Below, piece after piece: positions 46,241 to 58,240 of a stretch of 64,000 nt of DNA. Below the pieces are notes generated by a model. That model searched no databases. It was not told where the DNA came from and was given only the letters and a program-made list of their open reading frames with translations. This stretch comes from Cephalotus follicularis (taxonomy: Eukaryota; Streptophyta; Magnoliopsida; Oxalidales; Cephalotaceae): the NCBI GenBank assembly GCA_001972305.1, contig BDDD01001002.1:235378-299377 (forward strand), given 5' to 3'. The number at the start of each line of letters is the position of its first letter. Position 1 is the first letter of the stretch. Made by a program: the position numbers and the translations under genes.

Positions 46241-47568
46241 TTTGTTACTGTTAGGGATTTTCTTCACCCAATGATACGAAACAATCCCGATTCCTGTTAA
46301 GGTGCATTTGAGCATATGTATGCATTGCATATGCACTGTTTACTGCCTGATTGTATACTGTTTGTGAATTGTTTATGATTTCTAAAGTATTGGTATTTAA
46401 AAATGCATATATGAACTCGAAATAGAATATTTTGAGTATGAAAATATGTATTAGTTAAATAACGTATTTTCGACCGAACTGATAAACAATTTACACAACT
46501 GAAACTGTTCTTTGATATTTTCTACTGAAAATGTCTATTTTCGAATGATGTCTTTTGGGAAACATTTTGGAAATCAACTCCCTGTTGTCGATCTAATCGA
46601 TCATTACTGTTTACTATACTGTTACTGTTTGAATTCACTGTTTCCTCTGTGAATTGCTATGTGTTTGTGTTTGAGCTACTAGTTGCATGGCGGAGGTTGC
46701 CAGCGCCGACTAGTGGTAGGGTTGTACCTAGGGGCCAGGAGCATGGCTAGGTGACTCACTGTACTGTTGCCTCGCTCGGTTGCCCGAAGTGGGGACTGGA
46801 GTGGGAGTGTAGCATGGGGCCAGGAGTTGGCGGCGCTATACATACTGCTGTTGTGGTCCTATGTGGACATACTGCCTGTTGTCATGGTCCTATGTGGACA
46901 TACTGTACTGTACTATTTATTGGTCCTTTACGGACATTTCTGTGATTGTTGATGTAGCCCTAGACGGGTTACCACTGTACTATTACTGTATACATATATC
47001 CCTTATATATGTAACACTGATATTTTACTTTACTGTTATACGTATATATATTTTCATATATGTATAAATTGGGTCTCCACTGCACTGCATCATTTATGCA
47101 TTCATATCATGACACGCATTATGTTGATCCCGAATTACTGTTATGACTTAACCGAGTGAGGACAAAGGCTAACCCTCTACTTTACAGATTGATGCAGTGG
47201 ACTGTTGGGCCGGCATGGACGAAGAAAAGGCTGTTATAATCTTTATTCTGTTTGTCTTCCTGTTTTGTTTAAACCCATGTGGATCATGGTTTTCGGATGT
47301 GCCATTGTAATGGTATTGTTTCTGAAGGAATTTTGTATTGTACTGTAATTCACGCTCCGTTTTATGGGCGATTAACTTTGATGACTTGTATTTGGGTAGC
47401 GTGCGGTATGGGATGCACATTACGTGTTACAGCTTATGAACTTGTTATGCTTCCGCAACTGACAGTTTGTTTAAAAGTTTTAAATTTTATGGTTTTTGCA
47501 TGAGCTGTATTTTATGTTAATTGCCTTTACCGCTTTGATGTCTGCTATCTCTTAAACGGGGTGTGACA

Positions 47569-47901
47569 CACAGTTTGAGATTTTCACTGACCACAAGAGT
47601 TTCAGGTATCTTTTCTGTCAAGATACACTGAACATGAGGCAACGGAGATGGGTTGAGTACTTTAATGACTATGGCTGCAGTATTCAGTACCATGTTGGGA
47701 AAGCGAATGTGGTCGAGAATGCCTTAAGCCGTAAGGCTGTGATTGCTAACACGATGATATCTCAGTGGAAGATGTTAGAGGACTTCCAAAGGTGGTCTCC
47801 ATTTAATCAGTCACCGGGGGTCTTCGTGGTTAGCATGCGAGTGTAGCCGGCGCTACTGGACCATATAAAGGATGCACAGTTGCGTGATCCTGAACTACTG
47901 A
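47569..47901 (+). mobile_element. Ty3 pol of element 6, piece 2 (RNase H end)
   Basis: Resumes exactly at the CACAG duplication after element 4: RNase H words ([49 protein letters not shown]) and the start of the integrase linker. It ends at the TGTCACGCCC start of the next insert. Confidence 0.9.
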
Positions 47902-48879
47902 TGTCACGCCCTGAATCGCGAGGGTAAACCCCCACGACTCGACGCGTGAGATATCTTCCGTTCAAACCATCCATTCATATCATGTCAACCTCCAAAAGTG
48001 CTATATGTATAAAACTTTAAATCAAAGTCATACAAGCGAAAGAGTCATTATATAACACCAGCGGAATAATCAATCCAAATAAAAACTAACTCTTAAAATC
48101 TCTCGAAATTTCAGCATGAAGTATTCGTTTATCGGACTATATCCCCCTGTAAAGAAAAACACATTTCATATATGGGCTCAGCCCTCAATAACCACACTCC
48201 CGTATGAGGAAATCAGCAATATATCACAATATCAGGACCCATCCATATCTTTTACATCAACACCCATACGAATACAGCACAGCCACAAGCCGGTAGGTCA
48301 AATACAGAAATAAAATATATCTCGATTTCATCTTTAGATTTGTCTCTTATATAATAACCATATACACATCCATATTCAATATCTATCCATTTACAAATAC
48401 CACATAATACAAAGTAGGTCGGAGGAGATGTAAATCTTTACCTTGGGTTTTAACCTGGCTAGTCACTGTTGCGCGTCATCTGGACCTGTACCTGACCCAT
48501 TACATTACAATACAATGCAATGGGTCAGCAACCCGAAAGTTGTGTAGGATACACATATTCAAGGTACATATAGGAGTGCAGCAGATAAGTATGCCATATG
48601 AGATGTATGTACAATATGAGAGATATATGCACGACAGTCGATATAAACCTTGCTATGAAAACTAGCATTTAGAAACATGTCATTATCATCAACGTCCATA
48701 TCATTCTAAAACACTTTCAAGTGTATATAGATTCTTCTCGGCCTTCTCTGCCGAGGTAACAGACTAGGTGCTCTTAGAGTCCTAGGAAGAAGTCCTCATT
48801 CCACAGGCAGATTCAAGTAGCATCCATAAGTAGAACAGGGAAGAGCAGATGGACCTTCTCTAACACTGGTCTCTCTAGC

Positions 48880-49110
48880 AACTGCCACCATCAATATCCA
48901 TATACCATCACAATCCGGACCATTACGATCCATAACGATAGGATCCATAACCATATCGTATACATTCCATAACCATTCCGTAATCGTTTCGTGACCATTC
49001 CATAACCGTACGATCCATAGCCCTTCAATCCGAAACCGTTCGATCCATAATCGCACGATCCATAACCGTACCATAAGTAGTCATACCATCCGTAACCATA
49101 TCATCCGTAT
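48880..49110. repeat. CCATAACCGTACGATC-like degenerate simple repeat
   Basis: Many copies of CCATAACC(A/G)T separated by short variable words, with no constant period. A similar CCATAAACCATTT run is at 49836-49985. Confidence 0.85.
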
Positions 49111-49486
49111 AGCGAAAGACTATACTATATGCCATGCGATGCAACAATGTAACGATATGCCATGCATGCAATAGGGTATCATTATGCTATTCATGTAACC
49201 AATATAACCATCAAAACGTATGCCATGTAGTGAACAATATATCCATATGCATTGTAATGTCATGTACATGAATGAAAATTGCGGACAACTTCAATATACC
49301 ATCCGTCCCTAAGCGGGGGCATATTTAGCTAGTCCTAATCACATCAAAGGCCATAGGCCTACAGACAATCCATATCAATCCATAACCATACCATGTGTCA
49401 AACAATCCATAAGGTCTATCCCACTATCTACGCACTCTCGGTGTCATAGACATATGGGGTCGAGATAACACTAACCACATCGTCCA

Positions 49487-49634
49487 TACCATAGGGTTTG
49501 TCCTCAATGGTCCCAGCCCTTACCATTTGGCTTGTCCGCATATGGTCCCATCCAATACCATCCATAAGGCTTGTACATGACAGTCCCAGCCTATACCATT
49601 CGGCTTGTCCACAGTAGTCCCAGCCGATACCATC
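49487..49634. repeat. About 35-bp tandem repeat, four copies
   Basis: Units begin TACCAT and contain GGCTTGTCC (or GGTTTGTCC, GGCTTGTAC) and GTCCCAGCC. The four units are 34-38 bp long. Confidence 0.85.
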
Positions 49635-49835
49635 CATATTCCGTTAATTCCATAGGATGTGGTTTGACACTCATAATCCCTATGACGGAGATAAAGATTA
49701 TGAATAGGTTATCTCGTTAGGTCTCATACAATACAATCAATCAATCCATACGATAGACATAACCCATAACCATATACCCATTTAAAAGATATGGACTTTT
49801 TATAAAGGATCACATAGGATCCACATCCGTCAAAA

Positions 49836-49985
49836 CCATTTATAACCATTCCATAACCATAACCATTTTCCATAAACCATTTGCAATTTCCATAAACCAT
49901 TTCCATAGCCATAAACCATTTTCCATAAACCATTTGCCATTTCCGTAAACCATTTCCATAGCCATAAACCATTTCCCATTGATTA
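49836..49985. repeat. CCATAAACCATTT simple repeat
   Basis: Repeated CCATAACCATT, CCATAAACCATTT and GCCATAAACC words over about 150 bp. Confidence 0.85.
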
Positions 49986-50320
49986 GTCCCTATCGGAGTT
50001 GAAAAACAATGGAGAGGAAGTCCAACTAGGGTATCCGCGTCAAGACATCCCACTCGGGCCATCCTAACCATCCATTGGAAACCATTTCGAAAACCATTGA
50101 AAACTATTTTGATATCAATTTGAGAACCATTTCAATATACATTTGAGAACCATTTCGATATCCATTTGAAAATCAGTTTGGAGTTTAAAAATACTAAAAG
50201 AGGATTTCCATAGGCTACAAGGCCTTAGGGGAGCTTCCGATGGAATCCTTCTGAAGACAAAACCATTTTGAATTGAAAACCATATAAAACAGTGTGTTTC
50301 GGATAAACAAGGTATTAAGC

Positions 50321-50406
50321 ATCGACTTGTTTTGTTTAAAAGCGTAAAGTGTCGACTATTCAGTTTAACACACAAAAGCGTCGACAGTAAAGAAGAAAGC
50401 ATCGAC
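50321..50406. repeat. GTCGAC-core motifs (sparse)
   Basis: Cores start at 50321 (ATCGAC), 50351 (GTCGAC), 50380 (GTCGAC) and 50401 (ATCGAC), with spacings 30, 29 and 21 bp. Three are preceded by AAGC, AAGT or AAGC-like sequence, close to the gamma type read on the other strand. Confidence 0.75.
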
Positions 50407-50468
50407 GGTTTTGGTAGAAATATCATTTTGTAAAACAGTTCGCAATTCAATGAAAACCATGTCCAAAA

Positions 50469-50471
<3 letters not shown>

Positions 50472-50500
<29 letters not shown>
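50472..50500. repeat. (AT)n microsatellite
   Basis: Uninterrupted AT dinucleotides, about 14 units. Confidence 0.97.
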
Positions 50501-50503
<3 letters not shown>

Positions 50504-51583
50504 TCATGCATCCATACAATTACAATACGTACACATATCAATCTATATAACCATTTAGAATGCATGAAGGCAAGTAAAACAGTGAAACCTAATCTAGTGA
50601 TCTACCATTCGTATACCACCGTCCCATCCCGACGTATACGAATGGGATCAAGGCAACAGCCATCTAAGCACGTACCATCGGAACATATGTATACCTACCT
50701 GTTATCAATTGAGCTGCGAATCGGGAGGACTTCCAGTGGAATCGACTAGCTGCCTCCTCCTCTAAGCTTCACTCACTGTCATGAGCACAACTGCAACTTT
50801 TGTCAACGGAGTTATCATTCTCTCCTCGTATCGCTGCAATAACCATCACACATTTTGTTACGACTTACACAAATGTCGCAAATACACATCGTCGTCATCG
50901 GAGTTCTGGCCAAATTCTGGGAAACACATCGAAACTCCGGTCATGCCATAAACAAGTTCCAAATTGAACGGTCTATTCAAAGCCATCGGAGGTTCACCGT
51001 GACTCGCCGTGAAACGCGCTGTCACGGCCGGCCAATGAGTTGAACTCACTGAGTTGACTCGCTGGTCGTCCACAACTCTGGCTACCTCACAAACGAACCT
51101 CCACATTACCCATTCTACACATCTCTAGCCTAGACTCACCGTGACTCGCCAAGGAACCGACGGTCACAGCAGGCAACGAGTCAAGCTCGTTGGGTTGACT
51201 CAGCCTTCACATTCCGGCCGATTTCTGCCGAAAAACGCCTCTACAATCACCAAAATAGGCGTAGCTAGTCCTCGGGATGAAAACCCGCTCCTCCCACGAC
51301 CCTAACGGCGGCGGGAAACGGCCAATAGTGGCAAGGCGTCAGGCGACAGAGAAAAGAAAACAAAGAGAAGAAGAGGGGTGGGGGGTTACCAGACAGAAGA
51401 GCTCGCCGTTTCTCTCTCCCCGGTTGCTGGTCTCCACTTCGTCGGCGTCTCTTTCTTCTCCCGCTCTCTGGTTCTCTCTCTCGCAAGGCACTGGCACTAA
51501 TGGGCCCGCTGCCTTTGTGTTGAAGTGCTTGGCGTTTAACGCCAGGTGCTTGTCTTTATTTTTCTTTAAATATACAAATAACC

Positions 51584-52376
51584 AAGATGTATCAAGACAT
51601 GAAGAGGAACTACTGGTGGTCTGGCATGAAGAGAGAGATTGCTGATATGTTACGAACTGTTATACTTGTTAGACAGTTAAGACTGAGCACCAGAGGCCAG
51701 CGGGTTTGCTACAACCTTTACCAATTCCATAGTGGAAATGGGAGCACGTGATGATGGATTTTGTTTCGGGTTTTCCTCTGACTCGAAATGGTCACAATGC
51801 GGTGTGGGTCATTGTGGATTGGCTTACCAAATCAGCTCACTTTTTGCCCACGCATGTCACGAATTCGGCGAGCAAGTTGGCTCATTTGTATGTGAAGGAG
51901 ATCATAAGGTTACATGGTGTTCCCGTGAGTATAGTTTTTGATAGAGATTCGATCTCTACTTCCAATTTTCGGAAGAGGTTTCAGACAGCTTTTGGCACAA
52001 AGCTGAACCTTAGCACTACCTTTCACCCACAGACAGATGGCCAATCATAGCGCACCATCCAGACCTTGGAGGATATGCTCCGAGCTTGTATTATCGACTT
52101 TGTTGGTACTTGGGAGGACCACATTCCTCTGATAGAGTTTCCTTATAATAACAGCAGTCATTCCAGCATCAGCATGGCACGATACAGGGCTTTGTATGGG
52201 AGAAAGTGTACATCGCCCATTTGTTGGGATGAGGTTGGTGAGAAACCGTTGCTTGGGTCGGACCTGGTAGAGGAGACTTCTGAGAAAGTCCGGTTTATCA
52301 GGGAGAAATTGCTTGCAGTGCATAGCCGGCAGAAGAGCTATGTGGATAGCGTGAAGAGGAGGCCTCTGACCTTCAA
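51584..52376 (+). mobile_element. Ty3 pol of element 6, piece 3 (integrase)
   Basis: Plus-strand integrase: KMYQDMKRNYWWSGMKREI, then the core ([64 protein letters not shown]) up to KRRPLTFNV. Same family as elements 2 and 4. It stops at a TGTCACACCCCG LTR. Broken fossil. Confidence 0.9.
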
Positions 52377-52757
52377 TGTCACACCCCGTTTTCCAAAGAC
52401 AGCATATATGGAGATATCAGTTAAAATAATCCAGCATTCAACATTAATCAAAATTCATTAACCAAAAGCGGAAGCATTCCATAACCGGATTATTAAGATT
52501 ATCCACACGCAGCCCATACTACGTGTTTACACAACACAAAACAAGTTACCTTTTGTATATTGGAAATGTAAAAATAACAAACGGAGTATGATTATTACAA
52601 TACAGTCTTTAACAACCATAAGAAGATAAAAGATGTAATATCCCGTTCCTATGCTTACATGTTTTATGTTGGGTTTATACCTTTGGATATATGCTATGGT
52701 TCGTGAATGCTTTGATTTTTGGTTTGAATTTCTTTTATTTTGTTTTCTGGGCACAAA

Positions 52758-52815
52758 GCGCCGACGCTCTTATTAGAACCGCCGACTCTTTGTCTGTTGT
52801 GTGGCACGTCGACGC
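52758..52815. repeat. GTCGAC-core motif array (gamma type)
   Basis: Cores GCCGAC at 52760, GCCGAC at 52781 and GTCGAC at 52808, spaced 21 and 27 bp, each followed by GCT, TCT or GCTTTG. The partner array at 59967-60096 has six cores. Confidence 0.85.
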
Positions 52816-53532
52816 TTTGTCTTTCCTTAAACTGGCCAAATGTTTTCCTAAATAGCTGAACACATTTTTACCCATAAGGAAAGTTTTTAACATACCGAAT
52901 TTTGCCATTAAACACATGATTTGTGCATTTATCAGAAAAAATTCTTTTAAAACTCAAAACTCATATATGCACTTTTTAAACACACGAACAGCAACCTTGA
53001 ACGCATTTTTCTACATCGATTTCGACGTTTTCTGAAGGTAATTTCTAAACGAAAGTTGTAGTTTATATTATGTAGTTTCTGTATCATCCTTTCATTTGTA
53101 TTAAAACCGACTATAACTTGATTTCGAGCATGATTTTTGAGGCCGGTTGAAACTAAATTCCGCTGTTATTTTTATATGTTCATTCATGGGTTTTATGCAT
53201 AACTATTGATGTTGATCCTTAAAAACAAAGAAATCATGCTATTGACGTATGTAGATATATGTATATGTCACTGATTTTAGGATTTATACAGAAAAATTCA
53301 GATTATGGTGCATGATTTACAAACTGTTCTAAACTAGAAATTTTAGTTCAAAGATTTCCATACCTTTGTTTTACTTTTGATCATGCACTAAGATAGTATA
53401 TACTGGCTTTTTTGAATTGGTATAACATGTCACAGAACCTGCATATTTGTGCTCATTGATTTTTAAAAATCGGATTTACTCATGTTTTGCAAGAAATTTT
53501 CTGCAATTGGTAATCTGTGTCTGACGCAAACC

Positions 53533-53642
53533 GTCGACGCTTTCGTTCTGAGCGTCGCCGCTTTGTACTGTTTTGTGCTTTGGTCAGTCAACACTTTGCT
53601 CGGTGCTTTGAAACCGTCGACGCCTAAGAACAGACTGTCGAC
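53533..53642. repeat. Second gamma motif array, element 7 5' LTR
   Basis: Cores at 53533 (GTCGAC), 53554 (GTCGCC), 53587 (GTCAAC), 53616 (GTCGAC) and 53637 (GTCGAC). Spacings are 21, 33, 29 and 21 bp, most followed by GCTTT. Confidence 0.88.
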
Positions 53643-54733
53643 GCTTTATGGCAGTTTTAGTGATTTGTCCTTTTTATGTTATGTGATGTTTTGACTCATA
53701 TGTTTAGGTATTGATATCATCAGTGGTGGAGTTTAGGATACTTATAGAGTGCTTTTGTTCGATATTCTAGTTGTTTAGATTTTCGACCTGCTAAGGTACG
53801 GATTTTCTGTTCTTTGGCTATCTGATTTTATTGGAATTGTCCCGTTTCACCTGTATGATTAAAGTATGGATTTTCATTTCTTGATAAACTCTTACTGATT
53901 CAGTTCTGTTTTGAGAATAAATACAGATTCTTTGTTTTGGTTATTATGCGGTTTAATGAATATGTCCTTTTCAGATTATGAACTCCGTTTTGTTGGATTT
54001 TGAAATGAAGTCAGTTAATATTTTATTGAATATATATTTTCTGGCTTAATGGATTCAGCTATGTTATGTTTACAAAATGCTATGCAAATGTCTCTTTATT
54101 GTGAAAGTAAAAGAGTTGCATTTTGATTATGAAAGTATATGTTATGTGAAACTATATCGTTTGTGAAAGATTTATGATTATGTTTGGGAAGCCTTTCTAC
54201 GTATTTTAAATTGGTTTGATGAAATCAAGTTTTTGAAATGGTGAAATACTGAGCTTTTTATAACCACCTATGGGGGTACCATAGGCATGTTGTGGGCTTG
54301 GCACGGGGGCTTGACACTTTCCGTAACGGTGTGATTAGCTTACGGCGTCTCTCTGGGATATCCTTGGATAGGATTTGTGATAGAGGCGTATGGATCGATC
54401 CTAGTTATATGTTTTGGGATATGGGAATTTTATGTGTAGTGTCGTACACTGCAATTCCATTTGGCAATGTGGGTGTCGTAAACCCCTTGCTACTATGTGT
54501 TTCTGATATGTTATGGGTTTTGGTGCTCAGTTATGGAACCTATGTTTTGGAAAGGTGTACTTTATGGTTTCAAAGTTATGAACTTGGTTTATTTGTTTTG
54601 CCGTGGGCATTTACAAAGTAAGTTTAAATTATTTTATTGCTCAAGATTTCTACTTTTAAGTACTTTTAAAATCTTCTTGCTTTAAAATACCGTTTACTGT
54701 TTTATATTCTATATCCGTACTAAGGTTTGCTCA

Positions 54734-54757
54734 GCCGCGTTTTTGTTTCCATGCGGC
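54734..54757 (+). other. LTR hairpin (GCCGC...GCGGC), element 7
   Basis: Perfect 5-bp stem about 320 bp before the LTR end; same as 25619-25643 in element 3. Confidence 0.65.
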
Positions 54758-55065
54758 AGGTTATCAGGAGCAAAGGGGCAATGTGTGATAAGAGTGACTC
54801 CCATATGTCTGAGGATCGTCTAGTAGCTGATCCCTTTATGTTTATGTGGTCATAGTGTGACCCGTTTAATAAACAATATGTTAATTTGATTTATGACTTT
54901 TGGATTTTGAATAAGTTTCAGTTTATGATCAGTTTCGGTATGTTATTGGTTATGCTTTAAACCATCACGTTTTTAATAAAGTTGAACCTTTAGTATGATA
55001 TGTTATGTTAAGTTTCCGTATATGCACCTGTGGCGACTCCCACAGCTCGGGGGTGTTACAGTTTA

Positions 55066-55077
55066 TGGTATCAGAGA
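55066..55077 (+). other. Primer-binding site, element 7
   Basis: TGGTATCAGAGA, five bases after the LTR, complementary to tRNA-Met. Confidence 0.93.
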
Positions 55078-55228
55078 CAGGTTTTGTTCCTTAGAAGACC
55101 TAACTAGGTTTAACCTGTGAGCTTGGGTAGACTTGGGTTAGGGCTATTATGTTTCGGCCTTTCTGATATGCTTTCTATTTTGATTTTTTGTTTCGGTTTG
55201 ATATCACGTGTTTCGGTTTCCTTCGTAG

Positions 55229-56320
55229 ATGGTACGCACAAGAAACACTCCTCAGAGAACTGCACCAGCTGGGGCTCGAAATGAAGTCGGAAATGAGCCT
55301 TCTGTGGAAGAGTTGGTTCATCAAGCAGTTGCTCAGGAAGTGAATTGTGTTATGCAACAACAAAATCGGGAACAAGTTGTTGAGGAGAATGCTCCGGCAG
55401 AGGTTCAGACGGGTATGGAAACTGGGGATAGGCATGGCACACATACTCATGTTTGGCTTGAGCGGTTTCAGAAACAGAGGCCGCAGTACTTCTGTTCGGC
55501 TGTGACTCCTGTAGAAGCCGAACAATGGGTAACACATATGGAGAAGATCTTTAGTGTTCTGAGGTGGGATGATCAGCAGAAGGTAAGGTTGGCTGCTTAC
55601 AAACTCGAAGGGGATGCTCAGAAGTGGTGGAATACTCTGAATTTGGCTAAGGGTGAAGGTTATGCATATGCTCTATTGTGGTCTGAGTTCTGGGATGTCT
55701 TCTATCAGCAGTATTTCCCCACTGCTGATAAGGAGGCCCATGCTAGAGAGTTCGTAAATACCAGGCAAAAGGATTGAGAAACAGTTTCGGAGTTCTTGGC
55801 CCGTTTCACCAGATTGGTTGGGGTTGCTGGATCTGCAGCGGGGTCAGTATCAGAGCAAGCTGAAAAATTCAAGTGGAAGCTACATTACCAGTTTAGGGGA
55901 AAGCTGATAAACTCCATGTTTGCGGATGTAGCTGAAGTTGCCAATGACGCAAAAAACATTGAGCTGGAGAGATTGGACTTCCAGGCAGCACATCAAGAAA
56001 GGGGTAAAAAGCGGTATAGGAGTGAATAAGATTCTGGACAGCAGAGCAAGGGTCAAGGTAGTTCATGGAACAGGGGCAGAGGAGGCAAACAACATAAGAG
56101 AAATCACAAGCAGAATAAAGATGGCAATCAACAGCGTCAGCAAAGAAATGATCCGAAGAATGCATAGGGAGCTGATGGGGGTAACCCCGATGTTCAGATT
56201 GCTAGATGTGATGCTTGTGGTAGGTATCATCCAGTCGGCACCTATTATAAAGTCTGTGGGGCTTGTTTTGTATGTGGATAGATGGGACACTTCGTGAAGG
56301 ATTGTCAGGATCCTCGTGCT
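55229..56320 (+). pseudogene. gag region, element 7
   Basis: Starts MVRTRNTPQRTAPAGARNE. Capsid-like part with VRLAAYKLEGDAQKWWNTL, ADKEAHAREFVNTRQKD and KFKWKLHYQFRGKLINSMF, then a knuckle region ending GHFVKDCQDP. Fossil, broken. Confidence 0.88.
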
Positions 56321-56379
56321 AAGGAAAGGAAGGGTAGTGGTGCGAATGCTGGGCAGCGCAATGTGGGAGGACGAGTCTT

Positions 56380-58240
56380 TGCAATTACGACTCATCAGGC
56401 AGCTAATGCTCCATGTACGGTTTTGGGTTTTATTTCTTTTGGTAATCGTAGAGCTTATGTGTTAGATGATACTGGATCGACGCACTCGGTTGTAGCGAGA
56501 TCTTTTGTTCAGCATCTTTGAATGCCTTCACAGTTGTTTGATCCAGCTTTGGTTCTTTCTACCCCTATGGGGACATCTGTTGTGATATCTGAGTGTTTTT
56601 ATGCTTACCCTATTGTTTTTGATGATCGGGTCCGTGATGCGGATCTTCTTCCTCTTGATATGTATGATTTTGATGTAATTCTTGGGATGGATTGGTTGGA
56701 GCGCCATCGGGCTACGATTGATTGTCATGCTCGGAGGATTCTGTTTGGAGAAGTGGATCGACCTGATTTTGTTTATCAGGGTTCACGGCCTATGAAAGAT
56801 GTCAAGATCATGTTTGTTATGAAAGCTCAAAAGTTAGTGGCTAAGGGTGCAGAAGGGTTTCTAGCGGTTGTGAAGGATGTCTCAAGGGTCAAGCCTCACC
56901 TTGAGGATTATCTTGTGGTTAGAGAATTTTTTTGATGTGTTTTCGAAGGAGTTACCGGGTTTGCCACCGCAACGGCAAGTGGAGTTTACCATCGAACTCA
57001 TTCCTGGGGTGGCACCTATATCTAAAGCACCTTATAGGATGGCACCGCTTGAGTTGCAAGAGCTGAAAGAGCAGTTTCAAGAATTGTTAGATCAGGGTTT
57101 TATCCGGACGAGTGTTTCACCGTGGTGAGCTCCGGTTTTGTTTGTGAAGAAGAAGGATGGATCTATGAGACTGTGTATTGACTACAGAGAACTGAATCGG
57201 ATCACTGTTCGTAATAAATACCCTTTGCCTAGGATTGATGACCTATTTGATCAACTCCAAGGTGCACGGTATTTTTCTAAGATTTATTTGAGATCTGGAT
57301 ATCATTAGTTACGGATAAAAGATGAAGATGTGCCTAAGACCGCTTTCCGCACACGGTATGGGCATTATGAATTTTTGGTGATGCCGTTTGGGCTTATGAA
57401 TGCACCGGCAGTTTTCATGGACCTAATGAATCAGGTTTTTCATGAGCTTTTGGATCGGTTTGTGATTGTGTTCATCGATGATATCCTTGTGTATTCGAAA
57501 TCGAAGGAGGAACATGAAGATCAACTTCGTATAGTGCTTGGTATTCTGAGGAAGAATCAGCTATACGCAAAGTTCTCGAAATGTGAGTTCTGGTGGGAAC
57601 AGGTGGCATTTTTAGGCCATGTGGTTACAGCAGAAGGGATTACTGTGGATCCTGCTAAGGTTGAAGCTTTTACTATATGGCCGAGACCTACTACAGTATC
57701 AGAAGTTAGGAGCTTTTTGGGTTTAGCTGGTTACTATAGGCGGTTCATGGAAGGCTTCTCCTCTATAGCCTTGCCACTGACTCAGCTTATGAGGAAGGGA
57801 GCAAAGTTTGTGTAGAATGATGAACGGGAAGCAAGTTTCGAGAAACTGAAGAACGGTCTTGTGTCTGCACCGATTCTTCGTTTACCATCTGGGTCGGGAG
57901 GATACCAGATTTATAGTGATGCTTCTAAAAAGGGTTTAGGTTGTGTTCTGATGTCACATGGTCATGTGATAGCATATGCTTTGAGATAGTTGAAGCCTTA
58001 CGAATTGAATTACCCTACGCATGATCTCGAGTTGGCGGCAGTTGTGTTTGCATTAAAGATTTGGAGGCACTACTTGTATGGGGAAACTTGTGACGTATTT
58101 ACCGATCACAAGAGTCTCAAGTACAGCTTCATGCAAAAGGAGTTGAATATGCGTCAGAGGCGTTGGTTAGAGCTTTTGAAGGATTACGATCTGAATATTT
58201 AGTACCACCCTGGTAAAGCAAATGTGGTAGCTGATGCTCT
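56380..58240 (+). pseudogene. PR-RT-RNase H region, element 7
   Basis: Protease ([38 protein letters not shown]), RT ([83 protein letters not shown]) and RNase H ([32 protein letters not shown]). Fossil, broken. Confidence 0.92.

Larger units (their letters stand above)
29865..47568 (+). mobile_element. Ty3/gypsy chromovirus element 4 (Tekay-like), host of copia element 5
   Basis: Structurally complete plus-strand fossil. The target duplication CACAG is at 29860-29864 and 47569-47573. The 5' LTR (29865-40107) is split by copia element 5, and the 3' LTR is 44825-47568. It has a primer site, gag with knuckle, PR, RT, RNase H, INT, chromodomain and purine tract. The coding frame is broken about five times. 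Comparing about 335 bp of the LTRs, I count 16 differences (4.8%). It inserted into the RNase H part of element 6, which continues exactly after it. Confidence 0.95.
44825..47568 (+). repeat. 3' LTR of element 4
   Basis: 2744 bp, uninterrupted partner of the 5' LTR. Beta arrays at 44999-45148 and 45916-46240, GGTCC tandem units at 46855-46943, and the stem-loop block at 47148-47172 with one changed stem base. Confidence 0.96.
47902..51583 (-). mobile_element. LTR-like insert of an unassigned family
   Basis: It begins TGTCACGCCC, the form of a Ty3 LTR end read on the minus strand, and separates two pieces of element 6. It has no recognisable coding region. It contains CCAT-rich simple repeats, a 35-bp tandem repeat, an AT microsatellite, a short GTCGAC-core array and, near its right end, GACTCGCC words and a CT-rich part. 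I cannot find a matching target duplication, and the element 6 pieces on either side are not immediately adjacent in related elements, so the ends are uncertain. A solo LTR or an LTR fragment is most likely. Confidence 0.55.
52634..55060 (+). repeat. 5' LTR of element 7
   Basis: 2427 bp with gamma motif arrays at 52758-52815 and 53533-53642 and the GCCGC/GCGGC hairpin at 54734-54757. The stretch from 53795 to the end closely follows the LTR of element 3. Confidence 0.95.

Noticed and set aside
47902-51583. Satellite or centromere-type array
   Set aside because: The CCAT words have no constant monomer length and cover only part of the insert; only the 35-bp repeat is truly tandem, with four copies.
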